Below, one piece after another: positions 40,516 to 52,569 of a stretch of DNA of 64,000 bases. Positions within the stretch are counted from its first letter, which is position 1. Each line of letters opens with the position of its first letter. The notes beneath the pieces were generated by a model. It made no database searches. It saw only the letters and a program-made list of their open reading frames with translations, and was not told the origin of the DNA. The stretch lies in NCBI GenBank assembly GCA_014529385.2, contig CM043952.1:153950057-154014056 (forward strand). The letters are read 5' to 3'. Both the position numbers and the translations under genes were made by a program. The DNA is from Adiantum capillus-veneris. Its lineage: Eukaryota > Streptophyta > Polypodiopsida > Polypodiales > Pteridaceae.

Positions 40516-43020
40516 TGATGAGTGTTGTGTGTGCGATGAGTGTGTGATGCTCATGTGATGAGGGAGAAGGTGGAGGAGACAAACACCATAGCCATGTGGA
40601 TGACGCAGTCTCTCCAAATGGCAAGTGTGCCAATGATAGAGCCCCATATTTTGTATATACCAAAGGATAAGGGGATGACCTACACACATGTGGGCAGTTG
40701 AGCCCTAGGTAGAGGCATGCCACATTTATCCTAGCATATCATGCTCTAATCCTAAAATAATGGATTCAGGAATGACACAAGTCTCATATTTGCAATCATA
40801 GGTCTCTCAAGATCAACAGGGTCCAGAATAGATGATGGTTTGACTCTAAGTCAATAGCAAGGTCAATGGAAGTCTCATGCAAGCTATGACTAGTGTCTCC
40901 CCCAATGAATTTGAAGAGGAGTCTTTCGTACCCAAATTTTCAAGTTTTTGAGTCTCTTATAATGGGTGTCTTGAGCTCTCCTTGCATGTGATCAATGAAG
41001 GTCTAGATCTAGGGATTAGTTGTTCTCATGGTGTATGTACTTGTGGTGGTGGTGGCCTCTTTATGGGTTGTGGTCATGGGTGAGATCTAGGTCTTGATTG
41101 TGGGAGTCTTGGAAGCATAGCTTGTAATGGTTGCTCCATATGTGCTATAATGTGCAACCTAGGAACCGGTATGTGTCTAAGTCCCTCATAATAACCTTGT
41201 TCCTCTAGTGATTGTTGTGAAACAAGCCATCCATGGTGTCTACTATCTTGAGCATGATGGCTCTCAACACAAATTAAGGTGTCCTCTCATGAGGCAATGA
41301 TATGCCATGCGTCATCTTATAAGGAACATAAACATGTCTAGTCATCTTGTAAGCTCTATGTGTTAAACTATGGGCCTAATATGTTATGGTGTGCACTAGT
41401 ATAGCACAAACCTCTTGTCATGACATAGAGAAGGCTCATGTATACCTTGTTTAATATTGTCATGTGATCATGAAGTTGCTCCATGGGGGGCGACATGTAC
41501 AACGGTGTCTATAGGTAGAGTTCACTCTAGGTAGTGTAGGCTTTGGAGCCTTTAATGGAACTTCTATCATGGGGTATGATTATTGTGGTCTCTAAAAGCC
41601 TCATGTGGCAATGGCATGCATGGATCATCTCTCCATCCTATAGTCAATAAATGTGATCATGAATTCTCAAGATAAGGCAACATCTATTGCCTGTGTGTCA
41701 CCTTTAGGGAACTCACTTGGTAATAAGGACTGTCTAGACTGGACAATCGGCTTGTTGATATGTCTAGAAATAGTCTCTACACGCATCGACTCAACAGGAT
41801 CATGTGATCAAATATGTTCTTAAGATAACTCTATTGATGGTTGCACTATTGTGCTAAGCTAATGTTGTAAAGATCATTTTATCATTATTATATCTCGGCA
41901 AAAGACCTCTCCTTGTATGCATCGAGTATCCTCCACCAAAAGCCATGTGCATGCTCCTTGGACCTCTTTCATGACTTTGTCAGATAGGTTGAAAAGGGAA
42001 GACTCTAAGGTCATTATCTTCCCATTTGTTCTCGTCCTAAGAGAGTCATGTGGCTTGGTGGCCAAATTTTGGAGATAGTGAGCCAAAGTCATAGATTAAA
42101 GATAAGATAGTTTTTACCTCTTTCAAACACTATAGTTGGTCTCATTAATTTTTTTTGCGGAAAAAATAGTAGGCCGGAAAAGCTTGTGTAGACAACGACA
42201 TCATGCTCCTCTTGTGGTGGCATAGCAATCAACAAGTTGAACCCCCTTGGGGGTCAATGACTACCAATGTTGACGGATTTGTATAAATGGATCCAAGGTT
42301 CAAACCAAGAGATCAAGCTAAAATAGAGGCAATTTTACATTGTAGCAGTCATTGATAAATGGACGGACCACCACTCCATAATGTCCTATCAATAAATAAT
42401 TGAATTCATTGCACAAAGGGTAATTTTCAGCCTGGCATTTTCTTCAAAAACCACTTGCTTCAAAAACCACTTGTGAGGGGCTGAGTATGCCCTATATAGA
42501 AAATTTTAGCATGCTTGTATGTAGAGGATATGTGCCAAATACACTATAGAGGCGAGTAGAAGGTATATATTGTGTCTTGCAACCGCTAAACGACTAAAAA
42601 TAGAGAAATATAAGAGTTCACCATCACAAAAAAAGTGCAAAACAAAAGGATGTTTCATCCACATTAACATTGAGAATGTTGATTCAGACCTGAGGAAAAG
42701 TAAATCGAAAAGATCATCAAGAGGGGTCTCTCAATAGGCTTGCAATGCACATTCTTTGGCAAATCACAACCCAAAGCCAAACTACTAGGCCTAAAAGGTG
42801 CTATAGAGACTAGATGTGGAAGGTGAAGTTTTTTATGATGGAACACCTTCTTTGTGCAAGCACTAGAGAGAGGATATGAGAGATCGCAGACGTCCAATGT
42901 AAAAACATAAGGGGAGAGAGGGGCGTCAAGGAAAAAGCTTGACAAAATGCAAAGCACACGTTTGAATGCCTTGGGCATGGTAAAAAACATTAATCGTTTG
43001 ATACCATGGGAGTGTGCATG
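40516..43020. other. Stretch with no supported gene
   Basis: About 2.5 kb, possibly starting as the LTR belonging to the PBS at 40502, with a TATATAC near 40656. A minus-strand patch near 41270-41340 reads MTHGISLPHERTP-like text but I recognise no family. No repeats beyond short direct ones (AAAACCACTTG twice near 42449-42471). Confidence 0.5.
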
Positions 43021-43027
43021 AGTGTAG

Positions 43028-43178
<151 letters not shown>

Positions 43179-43266
43179 CTAAAGAGAATGGGAGCCAAAA
43201 TTTTCTCTGTGTGTGTGTGTGTGTTGAGAGAGAGAGAGAGACAGAGACAGAGAGAGAGTAGAAGTG

Positions 43267-44855
43267 TGTAACATCTAATGGCCTAATAACTTGTGTGTAG
43301 CGGAAATGAGCATGAACATAGCGGGCATTTCATTAGAATAGATTCCTAATGAGAATTACAAGAGTGCTTGGGTGGAGAGAGCAACAAAAAGCATAACACC
43401 TAGTTAGATAGCATCGACAATACTTTCAAAAGAGAGAAAGATTAAGCTAATGACAACAGTTGAGGACCGGATTTGCATGGAGCCGGTCCCCCCTCCAAAA
43501 GACTTTGTATTATGGTTTCTCCCATCAAGAGAGACATTGTACAATACAATTCTTTGTGTTCCTTCAAGACTAGCTAGTACAATGAAGATGAAAGCTTCAT
43601 GCACTAAGCAAACACTTAGCAAACACAACTTTAATTATCCCCGTTCTCAGACCCAAGACCTCACACACCTTCGAAGATGGTGAGAGCTAGCAGGGTATGA
43701 GAGTAGATTGAGAGGAAGGAGTATCTTACGAGAAAGATGTACATCTCCTCACATAATCACTCATATTAGCATAGCTTAGCTTAGTAATTAGCTTGGTAGA
43801 GGAGATGAGCATGCATTGAAGCTTGGCTCTTGGTTGGATTTGCATCCACATGCTAAGAGAGTGTTGATGTAGGCTTCTATCTCACAAGCTTGGAGTAGGT
43901 GATGAGTTCTCCATTAAAGCTTGGGAAGAGATAGTCTTCTCTTTCTTCACACATGAGATTGTGTGAGTGTGTGTGTGATAATGCCTTACAAAAATCGGCC
44001 CCCTCTCTCTCTTGGGCGAGCCCCCTTGCTATTTGCTCTTGCTCCAGCCTCATTGGCCCTCCCCAAGTCAAGCCAATCACAATTAAGCAGCATAAGTGAT
44101 AGCCTTTTGACATGTGTCCCCCTTTCCCCTTTTGTGAGAGCTTTAGGTAATTAAATAATTAAACTAAACTCTCATTGGACCCCTTTGCCTCCTGGCCAAT
44201 AGGAATCAGGCAAGCCATTGGGCTCCTGAATGCTCATTGGACCCCTTGGGAGACTGCCCAATAGTCTTCTAGGAGACTTAATTCTCATTGGTTTCTTTTA
44301 TTAAATGTTTTTTAAATTAATTAAACTAGATTTACTCTAGCTTAATTCTCATTGGTCCACTTCAAGGGTCATCCAATAGAAACTGGGCACACCTTGTGGG
44401 CATCTGGCCTAGGGAACTGACATGTGTCCCTCATTCCCTTTGTGTAAAGGGAGCCTCTGTGTGTGTGTGTGTGTGACTTTCTCTCTCATCCCCTAGAAGA
44501 AGGGCTCGCCCCCTCCCATGTAGGGATATGTGTTGACTTTGGAGAGCACACAAAGCATCCAATTCCCCCTAAGCTTTAACCCTTTGGACACAACCTTTGA
44601 AGTTTGGAACCTTAGCATTTTGGAAGTCTTAATGGGCTGAACCTTAGGGTCTTTTTAGCCCATTGTTGCACATGGCTCTTTTGCAAATGGCCCCCCCTTT
44701 GGATCCCTATTTTCCCTCCTTTGGATCCCTACTGTGGCCGGTCTGCTAGCTTAACCAATATTCTAGCCTTTTCTCCCCTGGCACTTCCCCACATTAAATG
44801 ATCAGTTTAATATGAGAAAATCATTTAGGAGAATTAGATATTGATTATTATGACA
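43267..44855 (-). repeat. Solo LTR (minus strand) with AAGTG target duplication
   Basis: 1589 bp. Minus strand starts TGTCATAATAATCAA and ends TTACA; AAGTG is duplicated at 43262-43266 and 44856-44860. The same family as the solo LTR at 53770-63913: they share AAATGATTTTCTCATATTA near the start and the GGACCGGCTCC and CCTCAACTGTTGTCAT blocks near the end. It landed inside a TG/AG microsatellite. No internal element sequence is next to it, so it arose by LTR-LTR recombination or is a one-LTR remnant. Family identity (copia or gypsy) is unclear. Confidence 0.9.
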
Positions 44856-44860
44856 AAGTG

Positions 44861-45880
44861 TGTGTGTGTGTGTATGAAAATCCCTTCATATATGAATCAT
44901 ACTTAGACAATCACATTAAATAATACTTTAAATAACAATACCTTAACACAAGACATCATAAAAGTGAATAAAAATTTTGTTTAAAAAATATTGTCCTATT
45001 TACATATTGCAATCTGATAGTCAATATAGCCATCTAAATTCAAACTTTGATTTTGGAGCATTACAAAATGGCATCTTGTTGTTGTATATCTATGCATCCA
45101 TCCCTGGGGATGAGCATCCACTACACCTACAAGGAGAAGGATCCAGCTGTTACATGCATCCATACAAAAAACATTCCATTAAAATTAGTTATGTTTATGT
45201 GTTTTGCAGGTGTCAGCATTGGATCCAGTTGTTATCCATGTCACACCTGTAGACCTAGTTTCTAACCTTCCCAAAAGACGGAATAAAGTGTGTCAGACAA
45301 AAAAATTATTTTATATATTTCAAGAGTGAAGCACACTCTTCATCAAACCTAGAGAGTGTTAACCATCTAAGAAAAGTATGAATTTTTATGTTTAAACAAC
45401 CATAAGTATGATTGTATTACATAGCCATAAGTAAGTTGGATATGATCTACTTTAGATAATTTTTTCTTGAATAAAAAAACATAACTAGTAGACCATGAAA
45501 TGTTATAGAGAAAAAGAAGATCATATTGTGATGTAAGTGCACCCATAACATGTGTTCCCATAATGTGTGATTAGATGGTTTATAATGATAAATGCCTAAA
45601 AACCCAAAGACTCCATATTATTGTTAATGAAAGCATAAGATTGATAGAACATAAACATGTTGTTGTCTAGCAGACTATCTCGACGACCAAAAAAGTGGTG
45701 ATGACATGGTGCACCGGAGGGGAGTACTTTGCAAAAAGAGGTGCATTTGTATGAGCGGCACCCTTGAGCAAAAGTCGTTGGTGCGATTATGATCAAGGCA
45801 TGCTTATGAAAGCAATGTCATTGTGCATTCACTGTTGAACCTCTATTATATTTTTTCCAAAGGCTTTTCAAGATTGTGTG
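44861..45880. other. Stretch with no supported gene
   Basis: AT-rich. Short ORFs on both strands have no recognisable domain, and no LTR ends were found. Confidence 0.5.
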
Positions 45881-46104
45881 TGTGTGTGTGTGTGCACGCA
45901 TGCGCAAAATAAACAATGCTTACTTGCTTGCACTACAAATGTGGATGAGATTACATGTGTGTATGTGTTGTTCTACAGAATCGTAGCATTGTGTGTGTGC
46001 ACGCACATGCGTGCGCAAAATAAACATTGTTTACCTGCTTGCACTACAAATGTGCATGAGATTACATGTGTGTATGTGTTTTTCTACAGAGTCATAGCAT
46101 TGTT
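45881..46104 (+). repeat. Tandem duplication of about 111 bp
   Basis: Two diverged copies (45881-45991 and 45992-46104), each with GTGCACGCA, GCGCAAAATAAACA, TTGCACTACAAATGTG, GAGATTACATGTGTG and TTCTACAGA blocks and ending in TAGCATTG. Confidence 0.85.
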
Positions 46105-46143
46105 CTACTCGTATACGACCTCACCTGAAAAACTTGATAGTAA

Positions 46144-46382
<239 letters not shown>

Positions 46383-46390
46383 AGAGAGGG

Positions 46391-47054
46391 ATGGTGAGCT
46401 ACAAAAGAAATGCATGACATATGAGTCTAAGTGTGCTAGCAGCAAGTGTGAGAAAGTAGTTTTTCCTTGCCTCATTATATTATAGCATGGGTCACGGCAA
46501 CCTTCAATCTCATGACAGAGAGTAGTGTATCATCCTCATGGTCCATATTAATTGGCATCCATGTTCTTCCAGCTGTCAATAGATATGCCTTGAGGTCACA
46601 TGCAAATGGGTTATATCGTGAGTTGTGCAAGCCTTCAAGATCTTCACATGGTCTATATTAAAAGGGTATCCATATTCAATGTACGTGGAGTTTCCACTTT
46701 TCCATTTTTTTTGTAATCCTTAAGGATTTTTACTAAAGTAAAGCAAAACTAAAGGAATAGTTAAGGCATTGTTCGTATGCCTATTGGGGGTCAAAGACAA
46801 TGCTTATTAACATTCATATTAGGAAGGGTGCTAAGGGTTTTTAGTTGACAATAATCATACGTGTAGTCAATTCTTTGAGAGGAAAAAACCTTATATATGT
46901 GATATCCAATTATAGGATAAGAATTAGGGGTATTTTTTACTTAGATAAATTTATGAAACAACCACAACCAAAAGGGGAATGTGGCCTTTGACTTCTTTAT
47001 CACAAAGCTAGAGTCAAATAGTTTCAATGTTTGGAAATTTCAATTGAGAGAGAA

Positions 47055-47057
<3 letters not shown>
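46391..47057. other. Stretch with no supported gene
   Basis: No ORF with recognisable content on either strand, no terminal repeats. It ends in the microsatellite at 47058. Confidence 0.5.
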
Positions 47058-47092
<35 letters not shown>

Positions 47093-47232
47093 AAAAGAGA
47101 GAGAGAGAACCACCACTCCATATGTGGGTATGCCCATGTAGATGTGTGTGTGTGTGTGTGAGTGAGTGAGTGAGAGAGAGAGAGTAGAAGTGTGTGTGTG
47201 TGTGTCTGTGTGAGAGAGAGAGAATGCTAAAG
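47058..47232. repeat. TG/AG microsatellite cluster
   Basis: Three TG-AG blocks; the last (47186-47225) has the same flanks as 43014-43190 (TAGAAGTG before, GAATGCTAAAGAGAATRGG after). Confidence 0.9.
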
Positions 47233-47439
47233 AGAATAGGAGCCAAACTTTGCAGCTTAAGACCACATGAATGTCTACCCACCTTAGGCTAATATATAGT
47301 GAAGTAGGTGTGCAATCCCAAAAATAGATATTTTGGGAAACAAAACATAAAAATGGATTAAAGTAAGAAATCCCAAATCGTGACCAAAAACGGCCAACTG
47401 AGCACCCCATGCATCTTATAGGAAATGCCCACCCCATGC

Positions 47440-48062
47440 ATCTTATAGGAAATGTAATGGGCGGTGTTAGCAGTGTAAAACACTCGAAAGAGGCATACAT
47501 TATAAGAAAAAGCATTCTTAGACAAGTGTGTGGAGAATTTTTGTACGGTCTATTGCTTTTTTTCTTCGTAAATTCAGAAGACATAAGCTTAAGCTTATCT
47601 CTTTTCCAAAAAAAACGAGTATAAAAGTTTCCCAAAAAAGGGGAAATTAAAGTAAACTCAATATTCATAAAGTGTGTTCTAGAAACGATCCATTTATCCT
47701 GCCATAGTACTCTCTCAAAGAATGTAGGTTCAATACTTAAGCAAGGTGGATAAATATCTTTAAGTGTAGTTTCAAATATGGGGTTGTTGATGCTACAAAG
47801 GTCATCCATAAATCTGAATGAATGTGCAAAGTGTGTGAGTAATGAATTACTTGCTGGTATAGTTAATATTTTAAGGAGCCAATGATATTCGAAGTAACAA
47901 AGATAAAGATTACACATAATCGGAGAGCATGCAAAACCCATTGGTACCCCTAGAGTTTGTTTGTAGCAGGTATTACCTAATTGGATACAGCTGGTACACA
48001 GTAGCCAAAAGATACACTTATATAGATCTTCCTCTTTAAAGATGAAAGGTGCAGATTTATTC
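47440..48062 (-). pseudogene. Non-LTR-type reverse transcriptase fragment (Penelope-like or related), minus strand
   Basis: Frame starts within the RT at 48062 and stays open through 47024, although below 47440 it only reads microsatellite. Motifs in order: IFKEEDLYKCIFWLL, YKQTLGVPMGFACSPIMCNL (the Q-x-x-G-x-P-M-G-x-x-x-S-P signature), HSFRFMDDLCSINN (catalytic MDD), IYPPCLSIEP, HFMNIEFTLI, FWKRDKL and SNRPYKN. This is unlike gypsy or copia RT and resembles RTs of Penelope-like or unclassified algal and animal elements as I remember them. A 27-bp tandem duplication (ACCCCATGCATCTTATAGG, 47403-47453) lies at the C-terminal side. The N-terminus and any endonuclease are missing. Confidence 0.6.
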
Positions 48063-49330
48063 GATTAAGCCTAAGAGTTGTCTGAACCAGTGGGTAAGCT
48101 CAAAGACACTTCGAAGTAAAAAATTTCAAGAGTTGGCCAAAACTCAAATTAGTTACTTTTTCTTGACATTTTAGGCCAAATTAAGTTTTGACTTGATTCA
48201 TAGGCTTAAAATACATCATATAAAGACTGTCCTTGAGAAAATTGCAAAAAAGTGCTCATTTTAAGCCTAAAGTTAATAATTATGATTATCAACTTTCTGC
48301 TCTAAACTGACCAAGGTTCATACCATTGACTCATTGCATGTGTACAAACAACTTTTGTAAAGGTTCAAGAGATTTGGATCACTAAGCTGGCAAAAACCTG
48401 GGTAAAAACTAAAGTTTGTACTGACTTTTTGAATCTTGAATATAAATTTGAGGAAAATTTATCCAAACTTGTTGAAATTTGTTCCATAGGCTTATGTTGA
48501 TGTGATAAACTTGTCAGAAGTAAATAATTGCAATTATTTACATCTACCCAATTTTTCAACTTTTTTTACTAAGTCAGCATACCACTAGCTTCATCATGTT
48601 GTAATAAGCCCACAAGACAAATTTGGTAAGATTTGGACCATTGGAGTGAAATTTGTGACTAAAATTGCAAAGTTAGTCTGCGAACAGATAATTGATGACC
48701 ATTTGACCAAAAATTGTCCAAACTTGATGAAAATTGGCTAGTGACCTTAACTTAAGGTGCTTAACAGATCTGTGTCAAAGTTGGGGCAAAAACTTGCAAA
48801 AATATAGCTGGAGTAAATAATCACGATTATTTACGTCTGCTTCAAAACTTGATGATTTTGCAAATTTGAGTATGCCACAAGGTCAAGCACATCAAGTAGA
48901 CCACACAAATCAATTTTGGTGAAATCTAGATCCCAAAAGTGAGACTTAAGCCAGATTCTCAAAATCAGGGTCTGTGGACACCAAACAGTTGATAAACTTG
49001 ATCAAATTTTGTCCAAACTTGTTGAAACTTGTCCAGGGACTTTAACAAGTTGTATACTTTCCAAACCTATCAAAAAAGTACAAAAATTTGACAAAAGTAA
49101 ATAATCACGATTATTTATTTGTGTTATCCAGAGACATCATTTTTGACTTTTGAACTTGTACAATGATAGACCAACATACTATAAAGCTACAGGGAAATTT
49201 TGGGTTCAATCAGATCAAAATTGATACATGTACACTCAGTTTACAGGTTGCAGATTAGACCTTTGATTTTTTGCTAAAGTCAAATTTGAAAGTCAAATTT
49301 TGACTCTCGTAGCTCGATTTAAAGTGATAC
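48063..49330 (+). repeat. Diverged tandem repeat, unit about 290 bp, with palindromic core
   Basis: Four core boxes: TTAATAATTATGATTATCAA (about 48272), TAAATAATTGCAATTATTTA (48521-48540, a perfect palindrome), TAAATAATCACGATTATTTA (48814-48833 and 49098-49117). Spacings are about 250, 293 and 284 bp. Between cores recur TTGTCCAAACTTG, AATTTTGGT-AAATCTAGATC-like and ACCAAACAG-like text. It precedes the gag of A3 and may be its 5' LTR or leader. Confidence 0.7.
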
Positions 49331-49525
49331 ACAAAGACCAATCACGAGAATAGCAAAAACGCTACTATCTTTATAGAAGAATAGCTAACTTGATCAACTT
49401 TGTACAGGAATCAGGTTGCGGACGAGGAATCAGTGGCTTGACAGAAAGTTGCAATTGAATCGAGTGGAAATTGACGACAAGTCAATCCAAAGGTGAGTAC
49501 TCTATCCAGGGCTTCATAAGTCTAT
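49331..49525 (+). other. Presumed leader of A3
   Basis: Between the tandem repeat and the first A3 gag ORF; no gene. Carries the TTGACAG...TTGCAA block also found ahead of A0 gag. Confidence 0.4.
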
Positions 49526-52500
49526 ATGAACCTTAGATTTGGTCATATACTAGGAAATCAGGGCATACTCGGAGAAAACTCCAGTAGAGTATCTACCGAA
49601 GAAAGCGTAAATCAAGGCAATTCCTTGCACACAATTCCTGAAGAAGTCTCAGACACTTTTTCAGATTCAACATCTGAAATGTCTTCTTACTTGACTCACT
49701 CGAAAACCGGAACGACAGTGCGCTATAAGCATATACTATCTTTTTACAAGACTAACCGTTCGAAGAAGAGGTTAGGGCAAACAAACAAGGAAAAATGTAC
49801 ATGGATCAAAATGGAACTCAGTATTTACAAGTCAAAAACCCTGACGTGATAGAAAAATGGGGTTAGAAGTAAACACCATAATCCCAGATATGTCAGCAAA
49901 AGAAGGACCACCAACTTTAGAATTCGAGGGAGACAATCAAGTAGACTTGAAGCCTTTGAAACGGCTTAGTACAGATAATCCTAGGATCGGAGTCTATTGT
50001 TGGGAAGATAGAAACATAAAACGGCTTAGTACAGATAATCCTAGGATCGGAGTCTATTGTTGGGAAGATAGAAACATAAAAGATCTTCTGTGGACTTCTC
50101 ATGACAAACCAGGACAATTAACGTTCATGAAGATCATCTATATCTTCAAGATCAAAGATAAGGGATCGCAGACCTACCAACCTACCTGTTTAAGGATTTT
50201 TATAACAACAACTTTGTTATGATGACTCCTGAGGAGGTAGAACAAACCAAATACCAAGGGTATTCTATATGGGATTGGATATTGGGGCAAGGACCAAAAA
50301 CAATTCCAAGGGATGAACACCGTGAGAGATCATATGAGAGTGATGTGAAGAAACCAAAAACCACCTCATCACGTAGAAAACCGGGTGACACTAAGGCCAG
50401 TCCAAGGCTACATGAGTCACTATTTCCAACAGATTGGTTTGAAGGACTAGGAACAGGACCAACTCCTAGAAGACCTGGAGGTGAACCATTAAGACACGTC
50501 AGACCAGGTGATTTTCAAAAATGGGTCAAAAAGTAGAGTGGATCAAGGGATCCATATGACCACTTAGCAAGGTTTAACCAAGTGCTACAAGCAGAGCGTA
50601 TATTCAATTTCCATACTCAGTTTGAGGGGTTTGGAATGACATTAGAAGGAAAATCATTGACATGGTTCCAAAACATTCCACCAAGGTCAATCATGGACGT
50701 GAATACATTAGCTCAAGGATTTGTAGTAGCTGCTTATTCCAAAACGGGGATCAAACATAATACGGTAGCTCAAATCTACAGATTTAAACAGAAACATGGT
50801 GAGTCTGTTAGGGATTGTGCAACTCGAATGAAACAATACATTGCCAGATGCCCAGAGCTGGAGATACCTGCAGAAGAACGACTTGTATCTTTGTTTCTGG
50901 AGGGACTACTAAACAAAGAACTTCATGCTATACTCTATAGTAAAAAGCCTACAACCCTAGAAGCGTGTGTGTTTGATGCTATTTACCTAGGTGACAATTG
51001 CGAGATCTTCAATGAAGAAGATGTCCCTAAGGATAACCAAAGTGAGAAGACAGTATCCACTAAACCAGCACAAGTGGGAACGGTTGCTATGGTACCACTC
51101 TCAGCCATAGAAGATATGCTAAAAAGGATGAACTACATGATGAACAACATGCAAAAAGCACCTATGAGAGGACCAGGACAAGAGATACCTCCACAGGGAC
51201 AACCAATTAGGCCACAAAAATGGTGTGCAATCGAGGGTAAATGGACCAACTATGAAACCCATGAGTGCTACTTTAGACCAAAGTATGATGGGAATGTTCA
51301 GTATGTGTCCATGAGGCCACAAGAACAACCCATGTACAGATATCAGCCTAATATGGCCCAAGCTCAAAGACCACCAATGGGTATGGAAAGACCTCAACAT
51401 GTGTTGGGACAACAACCTCCGTATCCAGGACATAATGTAGTGCCTATAAAGTACATGCACTCTGAAGGAGTCATAGATGAACAAGCATTAGTGCCTGTTA
51501 CACCCTATGCAGAGCCTAGTCCATCTACAATAATGGTAGAAGGAGATTGATATAATCCACATCCACCACCAATCGAAGAAACAATGACTTATGCTCCACC
51601 AAAGCTAGCACCGATGTATTATGTAGCTAATCAAGGTGTCAAACCTCCCATGGGAAGACCCATGATGAAGCCGAGGACAGGAAACTGCCATAACTGTGGT
51701 GCTGATGACCATTGGAAAAACGAATGTCCAGAGCCTGACAAAAACCTCAAACCAATTGAAGTCTATTGCATACAATGTTGCAAAAAGGGAGGACACTTTC
51801 TGGAAGATTGTCCTAAAAATCCTTTGAACAAGGGTAAGACCGTATTAAACGTAGTCCAAGTGATGCCTAGTAGCTCATCAGAGAGTGAATCGATTGTTCT
51901 AATTAAGGTAATCACTAGAGCCCAGGCAAAGAAAAAGAAACACAACTCCTCTGATGATTCGGAGAACATGAAAGTTTCTTCTCAAAGAATCAAAAGGAGC
52001 AGAAGCAAAAGATATGAGATGAGAAAACAAAAACAACGGGTTGAAATCGAAGAGAAAGCAAAGAAGCTAGCCCAGGACAAGTTGAAAGAAACTGGCAGTG
52101 AATTCAAGGAAATAACCGTGAAATCTGGAGAATCCATTCTGGTGTTGATAAAATTTTCGAGCCTATTAATGCCACCTTGGAAGCCTACCAAGTAGGACTT
52201 AAAGCAGGCCAAAACATGCAAAACAAGTGGAAAAACTATCCATCTCCATACATGGAAGCAGCTAAGCTGGAAGCTTATCAAAATTTGGTAAGAATCACGC
52301 AAGAAATGCTGGAAAAACAAAAACCCAAGCTTGAAAGTATTGCAAAACCTGAAGAGCTTGCGAGAGAAGAAACAAAAGCAAAATCCGATGTGGTGGTAGA
52401 ACCCCACCTTGAAACAAATGAACCAGAGCTTAGAGTGTCGGACAACAAAGATGCCTTAGACGGAATTCCATTCGTAGAGGAAGACTGGCCAGGACACTTA

Positions 52501-52569
52501 TGGGAAAAAGTAAGAGAGATCAATGATGGGAGCCTAACTCTAAAGTCAGCTCCTATAGAAGAAGTATAG
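49526..52569 (+). pseudogene. gag of A3, several frameshifts
   Basis: N-terminal pieces at 49526-50536 in changing frames, including a VYCWEDRNIKDLLWTS block and GYSIWDWILGQGPKTIP. The gag core (50582-51550) is open: SLTWFQNIPPRSIMDVNTLA, VAQIYRFKQKHGESVRDCATR and RLVSLFLEGLLNKELHAIL. Two zinc knuckles at 51690-51810: CHNCGADDHWKNEC and CIQCCKKGGHFLEDC (one extra residue before His). A basic RIKRSRSKRYEMRKQKQR segment follows. A TAG (52567-52569) separates the last block from PRO1. Not functional as read. Confidence 0.85.
49958..50077 (+). repeat. 60-bp perfect tandem duplication in A3 gag
   Basis: Two identical copies coding KRLSTDNPRIGVYCWEDRNI twice. In frame (60 bp), so it adds 20 residues without disrupting the frame. 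Confidence 0.95.

Noticed and set aside
41270..41345. Minus-strand MTHGISLPHERTP text as part of a gene
   Set aside because: Flanking frames are full of stops and I recognise no family; left as unexplained.
44861..45880. Possible host exon near 44977-45252
   Set aside because: Short ORFs in several frames, no codon pattern, no splice context or recognisable protein.
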